The notes beneath the pieces are model-generated. The model saw only the letters and a list, made by a program, of their open reading frames with translations. It made no database searches and was not told where the DNA came from. Below, piece by piece: positions 54,495-62,229 of a stretch of 64,000 nucleotides of DNA; positions within the stretch are counted from its first letter, which is position 1; every line of letters starts with the position of its first letter. This DNA is from an uncultured Chloroflexota bacterium (GTDB lineage Bacteria > Chloroflexota > Chloroflexia > Thermomicrobiales > UBA6265). Location: NCBI GenBank assembly GCA_937901745.1, contig CALGSZ010000157.1:10172-74171 (forward strand), in the 5' to 3' direction. The translations under genes were made by a program, and so were the position numbers.

Positions 54495-54557
54495 TTTCTG
54501 TAAATCGGAGAAGGCACTGCCTCCGGTATTTTCCCGTCTCCCGCGCACGAGGAAAGA

Positions 54558-55754
54558 ATGACGCCGCGCCACAAACGGAACTTCCTGGCCGCTGGCGGTT
54601 GGCCGGACCCCGCGCTGCACGATGTCGCGCTCGCTCACCAATCAGCGGTCGTGGATCTGGCGTGCCTCATCGCGGCGATTCCGGCGCCGACGAATCAAGA
54701 GCTAGAGCGCAGCAAGTTCGTCGCTCAGCGCATGGCCGAGCTCGGCGCGGAAGACGTCACGATTGACGAAATCGGCGATGTCGTGGGTCGCGTCCGCGGC
54801 GAGCGCTCCTCGCCGAGTTTGCTCCTCGCCGCGCACATCGACACGGTCTTCCCGCGCACCACATCGCTGGCACAGACGCGGGGCAATGGCCGGATCGCGG
54901 GTCCCGGCATCGGTGACAACAGTCTCGGCGTCGCTGCCGTCTTGATGGTCCCACGCTTGTTGCAGGCGCTCGGCGTGCGCCCGGCGGTCGATCTGCTGCT
55001 GACCGGCAACGTCGGCGAGGAGGGCCTGGGCAATCTGCGCGGCATCCGCGCCGTAATCGACGCCAATCCGGACATTGGCGCCGTGATCGCCGTTGAGGGG
55101 CACAATCTCGGCCGGGTGACGCACGTCGCGGTCGGCAGCCGCCGCTTGCGCGTCCGCGTGACGGGACCGGGCGGCCACTCCTGGGGAGACTTCGGGAACC
55201 CGAATGCGATCCACGTCGCGGCGGAAATCATTGCAGAGCTGACTCGACTGCCGCTGCCGCGCTCGCCGAAGACGACGCTCAGCGTCGGGATGTTTCATGG
55301 TGGCATCTCGGTCAACACGATCGCGCCGGAAGCCGAATTCGTCGTCGACTTGCGCTCGGTGGAGGAGGACGCGCTGCGCCGCCTTGCCGATCGCGTCGAA
55401 ACCGTCTTGCGGGCGCCGCGTTACGGCGTCAAAGTCGACGTCGAAGTGCTCGGCGTGCGGCCGGCCGGTGTCGTCTCGCCATCCAGCCGGATCGTCCGTC
55501 TCGCGGTCGAAACACTCGAAGCGCTCGGTATCGTTCCGACCGGCGACGCCTCCAGCACTGACGCGAACATCCCGATCAGCCGGGGGATTCCCGCCGTTTG
55601 CATCGGCTTGACGACCGGTGGCAACGTCCATCGGGAAGATGAGTACATCGATACCGGACCCATCGCCGCCGGCCTGACGCAGCTCTTGGCGCTCAGCCTC
55701 GCGGTCGCGCGAGAGCTGGCCGCCGAGACGATCGCTCCGGTCGCCGCCCGCTAG
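54558..55754 (+). CDS. M20 family metallopeptidase
   Basis: The 398-residue protein has the M20 zinc site: AHIDTVF (His and the conserved Asp), GIGDNSLGVAAVL, and the bridging pair GNVGEEGLGN. A dimerisation insert (HSWGDFGNPNAIHVAAEII) and a late THG-like region GLTTGGNVHRED complete the fold. Members cut small peptides or deacylate amino acids (PepT, ArgE, carboxypeptidase G2 types); specificity cannot be told. GAGGAAAG precedes the ATG. It is 19 nt upstream of the DinG gene. Confidence 0.87.
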   Translation: MTPRHKRNFLAAGGWPDPALHDVALAHQSAVVDLACLIAAIPAPTNQELERSKFVAQRMAELGAEDVTIDEIGDVVGRVRGERSSPSLLLAAHIDTVFPRTTSLAQTRGNGRIAGPGIGDNSLGVAAVLMVPRLLQALGVRPAVDLLLTGNVGEEGLGNLRGIRAVIDANPDIGAVIAVEGHNLGRVTHVAVGSRRLRVRVTGPGGHSWGDFGNPNAIHVAAEIIAELTRLPLPRSPKTTLSVGMFHGGISVNTIAPEAEFVVDLRSVEEDALRRLADRVETVLRAPRYGVKVDVEVLGVRPAGVVSPSSRIVRLAVETLEALGIVPTGDASSTDANIPISRGIPAVCIGLTTGGNVHREDEYIDTGPIAAGLTQLLALSLAVARELAAETIAPVAAR

Positions 55755-55773
55755 AAACGGTGACACGACCCGC

Positions 55774-58719
55774 ATGGATGAGCGCCCGATCCACCCGCTT
55801 CGTGACGCAAGCCAGCGCTCCTGGTCCACGAGCGATCAATTTGCCGCCGTGGACATCGAGGCGACAGGCATGGACGCCTCGCGTCACGAGGTCATCGAGG
55901 TAGCGGTCGTCATCTTCACTCGCGACCGGGAAATCGACCGGTTCGTGACACTGGTGCGACCGCGGGGCCGTCTCTCCCTGGATATGTCCGGGCTGACGGG
56001 GATCGAACCGTCAGAGCTCCGCTCGGCTCCGCGGATAGAGGAGGTCGCGCCAGTCTTGCGGCGCCTCACGGCCGGGCGCGCTGTCGTCGGTCACTCCATC
56101 GAGCTCGACGCCGCGATGCTCGACGCGGCCGGCGTAAACATGAGCGGGCCGCTCTACGACACGCACCTGCTGGCGACGCTCCTCCTGCCAGACCTGCCAA
56201 ACTACTCCCTGAGATCCGTCGCGGATGCGCTGGGGATTGAGGGTGGGAGCGACCATCGGGCGCTCGACGACGCGCTGACAGCAGCCGCTGTGTTCCAGGC
56301 GCTGCTTGCGCGGATCGAGGCGCTCGATACGTCGACGCTCGAGCGCGTGGCGGCACTCGGTCGCGCGGCTGGCTGGTCGGTCGCCGATCTCTTCCTGGCT
56401 GCCGCTCGCCGCCATCCGACCGGTCCGCTCTTCGAGCCGGAAGGCGGCGGGAAGGTGCCGCACGAGCTCGCGTTTCTCGTTCCTCGCGAGAAGCCAGAGC
56501 CGCTGCGCCGCACCTCGTCCAAGGCGCCGATTGATGAGGCGGAGGTCGCGCGCGCGCTGGCGCCAGGAGGCGCGCTCAGTCGCGTCGTTCCCGCCTACGA
56601 GCACCGGCCCGCCCAGGAAGTCATGGCGCGCGCGGTGACGCAGGCGTTCAACAACGACCGCCATCTCCTGGTCGAGGCCGGGACGGGGACAGGCAAGAGC
56701 GTCGCCTATTTGCTACCAGCTATTCTCCACGCCCGCGAGCGCGGGGAGACCGTCGTCGTTTCGACCAATACCCTCGCCCTTCAAGACCAACTCTTTCGCA
56801 AGGACATCCCGGACTTGCAGCGAGCGCTTGCGAACGGCGACGGCACGCCACCGTTCGAGGCGGCGATCCTGAAGGGCCGGCAGAACTACCTCTGCCTCCG
56901 GCGCTGGTTCGCCGCGCAGCGCCAGCCACCAACCAGCCCGGAGGAAGCCGGCCTCCGCGCGAAGATCCTCTTGTGGCTGGGCGAGACGGAGACCGGTGAC
57001 CGCGCCGAACTACACCTGACCGCCGTGGAGGAGGCCGAATTCCGCCGCGTCTCCGCCGAGGGGGAAGCGTGCGTGCCCGCCAAGTGCGTCTTCAACCAGC
57101 GCAATCAATGTTTCCTCTTCCGTGCGCGTCGCCAGGCGGAGCACGCGCATGTTGTTGTCGTCAACCACGCCCTCCTCCTTTCGGACACTGTCGAGGGAGG
57201 GACGGTCCTGCCGGACTACGAGCGGCTGATCGTGGATGAGGCGCACCACCTCGAGGATCAAGCCACGACACAGTTCGGCTACTCGGTCAGCGAGGTCGCG
57301 ATCCTCGATCTCATCGATACCGTCATCAGACCAGACGGTCCGACATTCACAGGGCTAGTCCAGCGTGCCATCAATGAGCTGGCGCGCCTTGCGACCGACG
57401 CGGAGAGCCGCACGCATGCCGCGGCAGCGGTCGAGCGCGGCCGCCAACTGATGGGAAAGGCGACCGCGGCGCGGCTGGCGACCGGCGATCTCTTCGCCCG
57501 CCTCCGCGAGCTAGTGGAACACGAGGGTACCGGCACTGCCGGGTACGACCGCAGCGTCCGCTTGACTCGGGCGGTGCACCACCGGGGCGACTGGGTGGAG
57601 GTGGAGGTCGCCTGGGAGCGACTCAATGGGGATCTGATCGCCATCGAGACGGATATCGCCTGGTTCCTCGAGGCGCTCGAGAACGCCTTGCCAGATGAGG
57701 AAGAAGCATCCGATCTGGCGCTCGACCCAACGGAAGACCTTGTCCTCGAGCTGACGAACGCCTTGCGGGCGTTGATCGACCTTCGGGTCAAGCTTTCGGA
57801 AAGCGTCATTGACCCGAGCGAGGAAGCGGTCTACTGGGTCGAGAAGGACGCGAATCGGGGCAGCGTCAGCCTTCGCGCGGCGCCGCTCCACGTCGGCCCG
57901 CTCCTGCGCGACCGACTTTTCGCTCCGCTCCGCACTGCCGTGCTGACGTCCGCCACGCTGACGACGGACGGCGGCTTCGAGTACATCCGCGAGCGCGTCG
58001 GGTTGGAACACGCCGAAGAGGTGAGCGTTCCTTCTCCGTTCGATTACGAGCGCTCGACGCTCCTTTACATCGTCGATGACATTCCGGAGCCGAGCGCGCC
58101 CCGCTACCAGCAGAGCGTCGAGGAGACGCTCGTCGAGCTGGGCATCGCGATGGGCGGGCGGATGCTCGTGCTCTTTACTTCGCACGCCGCGCTGCAAGCG
58201 ACCTACCGCGCGATCCGAGGCCCACTCGAGAGTCACGGGGTCGTCGTGCTCGCGCAGCGCACCGACGGCAGCGCACGCCAGCTGATCGCTCGCTTGAAGC
58301 ACGCCTCAAATATCGTACTTCTGGGCACCTCGACATTCTGGGAAGGGGTCGATATCGTCGGACCAGCACTGAGCGCGCTGGTCATCACGAAGCTGCCGTT
58401 CGCCGTTCCCTCGGATCCCATCTTCGCAGCGCGCAGCGAGGGATTCGATGAGCCTTTTCTGCATTACGCCGTGCCGCAAGCCGTCCTGAAGTTCAAGCAG
58501 GGGTTCGGCCGGCTCATTCGCTCGAGCCAAGATCGCGGCATTTGCGCGATCCTCGATCGCCGGGTGATCTCCAAGCGCTACGGCCAATCCTTCATCCAAT
58601 CGCTGCCGCCGTGCTCGATCACGATCGGGAGCGCGCGCGACTTGCCGAATGCCGCTGTCGAATGGCTCGAGGAATACCCAGCCTACGACGATGCGGTGCG
58701 TGCGGCGCGATCTGGTTAG
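55774..58719 (+). CDS. dinG: DinG-family helicase with N-terminal DEDDh exonuclease domain
   Basis: At 981 residues this joins a DnaQ-like 3-prime exonuclease (DIEATGMD near 27-34, HSIELDAAM, HRALDDA) to an XPD/DinG superfamily 2 helicase. Walker A is GTGTGKS near 302-309 and the DEAH box is DEAHH at 488-492. Cysteines near 374, 432, 436 and 443 are placed for the 4Fe-4S cluster that DinG needs for DNA strand separation, and C-terminal helicase motifs include GTSTFWEGVDIVG and GFGRLIRSSQD. Such fusions repair replication and transcription conflicts. It is cotranscribed with the peptidase upstream. Confidence 0.88.
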   Translation: MDERPIHPLRDASQRSWSTSDQFAAVDIEATGMDASRHEVIEVAVVIFTRDREIDRFVTLVRPRGRLSLDMSGLTGIEPSELRSAPRIEEVAPVLRRLTAGRAVVGHSIELDAAMLDAAGVNMSGPLYDTHLLATLLLPDLPNYSLRSVADALGIEGGSDHRALDDALTAAAVFQALLARIEALDTSTLERVAALGRAAGWSVADLFLAAARRHPTGPLFEPEGGGKVPHELAFLVPREKPEPLRRTSSKAPIDEAEVARALAPGGALSRVVPAYEHRPAQEVMARAVTQAFNNDRHLLVEAGTGTGKSVAYLLPAILHARERGETVVVSTNTLALQDQLFRKDIPDLQRALANGDGTPPFEAAILKGRQNYLCLRRWFAAQRQPPTSPEEAGLRAKILLWLGETETGDRAELHLTAVEEAEFRRVSAEGEACVPAKCVFNQRNQCFLFRARRQAEHAHVVVVNHALLLSDTVEGGTVLPDYERLIVDEAHHLEDQATTQFGYSVSEVAILDLIDTVIRPDGPTFTGLVQRAINELARLATDAESRTHAAAAVERGRQLMGKATAARLATGDLFARLRELVEHEGTGTAGYDRSVRLTRAVHHRGDWVEVEVAWERLNGDLIAIETDIAWFLEALENALPDEEEASDLALDPTEDLVLELTNALRALIDLRVKLSESVIDPSEEAVYWVEKDANRGSVSLRAAPLHVGPLLRDRLFAPLRTAVLTSATLTTDGGFEYIRERVGLEHAEEVSVPSPFDYERSTLLYIVDDIPEPSAPRYQQSVEETLVELGIAMGGRMLVLFTSHAALQATYRAIRGPLESHGVVVLAQRTDGSARQLIARLKHASNIVLLGTSTFWEGVDIVGPALSALVITKLPFAVPSDPIFAARSEGFDEPFLHYAVPQAVLKFKQGFGRLIRSSQDRGICAILDRRVISKRYGQSFIQSLPPCSITIGSARDLPNAAVEWLEEYPAYDDAVRAARSG

Positions 58720-58756
58720 ACGCGCGCGACGCGTTTGACAGATAGGAGGAGGGGAG

Positions 58757-59764
58757 ATGAGCCAGGGCAGTCAGTCTGCAATCGATCGCAATCTCGCGTT
58801 GGAGCTCGTTCGGGTCACGGAAGCGGCCGCGCTGATGGCGGCGCGCTGGATGGGGAGGGGAGACAAGGAGGCGGCGGACCAAGCCGCCGTCGATGCCATG
58901 CGTTTCGTCCTGGGCTCGATCGCGATGGATGGCGTCGTCGTGATCGGCGAAGGGGCCAAGGACGAGGCGCCAATGCTCTATATCGGCGAGCAGGTCGGTT
59001 GCGCGAGCGAGCCGAAAGTCGACATCGCGGTGGACCCGATTGATGGGACCCGCCTGCTCTCGCTTGGCATGCCGAATGCGATTTCGGTTGTTGCGCTGGC
59101 AGATCGCGGTTCGATGTTCGCCTCTCCGGACATCGCCTACATGGAGAAGATCGCGGTCGGTCCGGAGGCAGCAGGAGTCATCGACCTCGATCTCAGTCCG
59201 ACGGAGAACCTGAAGCGGATCGCGCGCGCCAAGCATCGCGAGATCAACGACTTGCTGGTCGTGGTCCTAGACCGCCCGCGGCACCAAGATCTCATCGCGG
59301 AAATCCGGCGCGCGGGCGCCCGAATCAAGCTGATCACGGACGGCGACGTGGCTGGAGCGATCATGGCGGCGATGCCGAATACCGGAATCGACGCTCTCTT
59401 CGGCATCGGCGGCGCGCCGGAGGCGGTCGTGGCCGCCTGCGCGATCAAGTGCATCGGTGGCGACATGCAATGCCGCCTGTGGCCGCGGAACGACGAAGAG
59501 CGGCGAATCGCGCAGGAGAAGGGGATCAACCTCACGCGCAAGCATGCTGTCGAGGATCTGGTTGCCGGCGATAACGTCTTCTTCGCCGCGACCGGAATCA
59601 CCGACGGCGAATTGCTGCGCGGCGTGCGGTACTACGGCAATGGCGCATCCACGCAATCGCTGGTGATGCGATCGCGGTCCGGCACGGTTCGGCGCATCGA
59701 TGCTGAGCATAAGTTGTGGAAGCTGCGGCAAATCGGGGCGCCACAGTATCTGACGCATCTGTAG
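58757..59764 (+). CDS. glpX: Fructose-1,6-bisphosphatase, class II
   Basis: The 335-residue lithium-sensitive type phosphatase removes the 1-phosphate of fructose-1,6-bisphosphate for gluconeogenesis. It has GEGAKDEAPMLYIGE (64-78), DPIDGTRL (93-100) and the later FGIGGAPEAVV and GVRYYGNGASTQSLVMRSRSGTVR blocks. GGAGGAGGGG before ATG is a very strong ribosome binding site. A hairpin follows. Confidence 0.93.
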   Translation: MSQGSQSAIDRNLALELVRVTEAAALMAARWMGRGDKEAADQAAVDAMRFVLGSIAMDGVVVIGEGAKDEAPMLYIGEQVGCASEPKVDIAVDPIDGTRLLSLGMPNAISVVALADRGSMFASPDIAYMEKIAVGPEAAGVIDLDLSPTENLKRIARAKHREINDLLVVVLDRPRHQDLIAEIRRAGARIKLITDGDVAGAIMAAMPNTGIDALFGIGGAPEAVVAACAIKCIGGDMQCRLWPRNDEERRIAQEKGINLTRKHAVEDLVAGDNVFFAATGITDGELLRGVRYYGNGASTQSLVMRSRSGTVRRIDAEHKLWKLRQIGAPQYLTHL

Positions 59765-59800
59765 TCTCGAGCCGCGATGAAGCGGTTTCAGAGCCGGTGA

Positions 59801-59821
59801 GCGGGGCAGCAATAGCCCCGC
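59801..59821 (+). terminator. Hairpin terminator after glpX
   Basis: A 7-bp perfect GC stem (59801-59807 with 59815-59821) with a 7-nt loop lies 37 nt after the stop. No T run follows. Confidence 0.45.
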
Positions 59822-59853
59822 AACGCCAAATGCCAGTTACTGTGAAGGGAGGA

Positions 59854-59882
59854 TTGACGAAAGGACCCGTGAGTGTTAGGAT
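59854..59882 (+). promoter_or_regulatory. Promoter of rho
   Basis: TTGACG at 59854-59859 and TAGGAT at 59877-59882, with a 17-nt spacer. Transcription near 59889 would give a leader of about 330 nt before rho. The leader (59889-60219) is mostly pyrimidine-rich without a clear aptamer or gene. Confidence 0.6.
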
Positions 59883-60219
59883 ACACATGCGCCTCGGTAG
59901 GCAAATCTGGCCCCTGCCTGCCGCAGATTCACCTTCGGGTTCTAGGAGCGTCTGATCGCTGGACTGACGTTCGGCGTTGACGGCGCCGCGTTTCGCTAGG
60001 CGATCCGTCTTTGTGCGATACGGCTTGCCGGAGATGCGCCACGATCATCGCTTGCTCCGGTTCTTTGGTGCGCATATTGCGCCCGTGACCCCCAACGCCA
60101 TGCCCGGTCGTGTTCCCAAACTCACACCCACCACACCGCGCACTGGCGCCTCGCACATGCCCGTTCGGCGCGATCTCCGCGCCCGTTTCAGCCACAATCA
60201 CATTTAGGGAGGAAGACCA

Positions 60220-61950
60220 TTGACTGACCAGCAAGACATCACGACGGCGCCGGAGGCTGCTCCCAAACCGGCGACGAGGACGCGCAGCGCGCGCTCGCGC
60301 CGGAAGGCGACCGAGGCAACGGAGCAGACGACGACCACGACGGAAGCGCCGGTCGTAGCCACGGCACCGGCCGAGACTGTCACGCCGGTCGCTGATACCG
60401 CCGCCGATGGCGCCGCTGTAGCTGTAACTGAGACCGAGGCGGAAGCAACGCCTACCGCCGCGACGGCCGAGCGCCCACGTTCGCGTCGCCAGCGGAACGG
60501 CCAAGCCGCTCAGCCGCGGACGGAGCAAGATATGGCCGATTCCGGTGATGGGGCGATTCCGAACGGCCGTGACGGCCGCACTGCCCAAGAGGCACGCGAC
60601 AACCGCGAGCGAGCCAACGCCGCTGCCGCCAACGCGGCCAACAAGGCGCGAACTGCCCCGGCGGTCATTACCCCCCAGACACGCAACGGCAATGTGCCGC
60701 ACCTGACCGTCACCGAGCTCGAGGCAATGCCGACCGAGGAGTTGTACGAGCTCGCCCGCCAGTTCGGCCTGCAAGGCTATACGCGAATGAAGCGGCCGGA
60801 CCTCATCATCGCGCTGCTGAAGGCGCGAACCGAGGCGGAGGGCAACATCTTCGGCGACGGTGTGCTCGAGATTATCGAGGACGGCTTCGGCTTCCTGCGC
60901 GGCCCGCGGCTTCTGCCTGGTCCGGACGATATCTACGTCTCGCAATCGCAGATTCGCCGCTTTGGCTTGCGGACCGGCGATCGCGTTTCCGGACAAGTCC
61001 GGCCGCCGAAGGACAACGAGAAGTTCTACAGCCTCCTCCGCGTCGAGGCGGTCAACGGCGTCGATCCGGAAACCGCGCGCAGGCGGCCGAGCTTTGATTC
61101 GCTGACGCCGATCTTCCCGCTTGAGCTGATCAATCTCGAGACGCAGCCGAATATCCTCTCGACGCGTCTCCTCAACCTGGTCGCTCCGATCGGCCGGGGC
61201 CAGCGCGGACTGATCGTCTCGCCGCCGAAGGCTGGAAAGACGCTCCTCCTGAAGGCGATCGCCAACGGCATCACAACCAACAGCCCGGATATGCACCTGA
61301 TGGTCTGCCTGATCGGCGAGCGACCGGAAGAGGTGACGGATATGAAGCGCTCCGTCGAGGGTGAGGTGATCTCCTCGACCTTCGACGAGCCGGTGGAGGA
61401 TCACACCAAGGTCGCCGAGATGGCGCTGGAACGCGCCAAGCGCCTGGTGGAGGCTGGCCGGGATGTCGTCATCCTGCTCGACTCGATCACCCGGCTCGCC
61501 CGCGCCTACAACCTGGCCGTCCCGCCGAGCGGACGCACCCTCTCCGGCGGTATCGACCCGGTTGCGCTCTATCCGCCGAAGCGATTCTTTGGCGCCGCCC
61601 GCAACATCGAGGGCGGTGGATCGCTGACGATCGTCGCCACCTGCCTCGTTGACACCGGCTCCCGCATGGACGACGTGATCTACGAGGAATTCAAGGGAAC
61701 CGGTAACATGGAGCTTCACCTCGACCGCAAGCTGGCCGAGCGCCGCATCTACCCGGCGATCGACATCCAGCGCTCCGGCACGCGGCGCGAGGAGCTTCTG
61801 CTCGACGAGTACACGCTGCGGCAGGTTTGGACGATGCGGCGGATGGTCTCGATGCTCGGCGGTACCGAGGGGACGGAGCTTGTGCTCGGCCGACTGGCCA
61901 AGACTTCGAGCAACGCCGAGTTCCTGGCCACACTCAACAAGGACATCTAA
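60220..61950 (+). CDS. rho: Transcription termination factor Rho
   Basis: The TTG start has AGGGAGGA 6 nt upstream; the product is 576 residues, about 150 longer than E. coli Rho. Residues 1-160 are a low-complexity Thr/Ala/Glu/Arg-rich insertion, then the Rho N-terminal and cold-shock-like RNA-binding domain (GDGVLEIIEDGFGFLRG) and the hexameric ATPase with Walker A SPPKAGKT (334-341), ERPEEVTDM, LLDSITRLARAYN and DMELH-like NMELHLDRKLAERRIYPAID. Such N-terminal insertions occur in actinobacterial and other high-GC Rho proteins and can alter RNA binding. Confidence 0.95.
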   Translation: MTDQQDITTAPEAAPKPATRTRSARSRRKATEATEQTTTTTEAPVVATAPAETVTPVADTAADGAAVAVTETEAEATPTAATAERPRSRRQRNGQAAQPRTEQDMADSGDGAIPNGRDGRTAQEARDNRERANAAAANAANKARTAPAVITPQTRNGNVPHLTVTELEAMPTEELYELARQFGLQGYTRMKRPDLIIALLKARTEAEGNIFGDGVLEIIEDGFGFLRGPRLLPGPDDIYVSQSQIRRFGLRTGDRVSGQVRPPKDNEKFYSLLRVEAVNGVDPETARRRPSFDSLTPIFPLELINLETQPNILSTRLLNLVAPIGRGQRGLIVSPPKAGKTLLLKAIANGITTNSPDMHLMVCLIGERPEEVTDMKRSVEGEVISSTFDEPVEDHTKVAEMALERAKRLVEAGRDVVILLDSITRLARAYNLAVPPSGRTLSGGIDPVALYPPKRFFGAARNIEGGGSLTIVATCLVDTGSRMDDVIYEEFKGTGNMELHLDRKLAERRIYPAIDIQRSGTRREELLLDEYTLRQVWTMRRMVSMLGGTEGTELVLGRLAKTSSNAEFLATLNKDI

Positions 61951-61981
61951 CCCCCAGCGACAACTCAACACAATGCAAGGG

Positions 61982-62008
61982 AGCGGCCGGGACTCGATTC
62001 CGGCCGCT
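61982..62008 (+). terminator. Intrinsic terminator after rho
   Basis: A 9-bp stem (61982-61990 with 62000-62008) with a 9-nt loop and the T-rich tail TCTCTTT lies 32 nt after the rho stop. Confidence 0.75.
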
Positions 62009-62152
62009 TCTCTTTGCCTTGTCCCCGCCCGAATTGACCATCGCCAGGGCGACAGGTTGCCTCGGCGTCACTGGCACAGCCGTTTGAGCGCGGGCCAGCA
62101 TGCTATTGGAAAGTAACGCCACATCACCCCCGCAACTGCCGACGCCTGCGGA

Positions 62153-62158
62153 TACAAT
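62153..62158 (+). promoter_or_regulatory. Possible -10 box for the molybdenum hydroxylase gene
   Basis: TACAAT is close to the -10 consensus and lies 72 nt before the start codon. No good -35 is seen, so this is tentative. Confidence 0.25.
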
Positions 62159-62229
62159 GCGGCGAGTTTCGGACAGTGGGCGGCGGCGAGATCGCTCCGC
62201 CTGCCGCTGAAGAGGGAGTGACGCACGCG

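Noticed and set aside
59929..61971. 680-codon open frame on the minus strand opposite rho
   Set aside because: Rho on the plus strand has all motifs in order. The antisense translation shows repetitive Arg/Leu/Asp composition and no recognisable domain.
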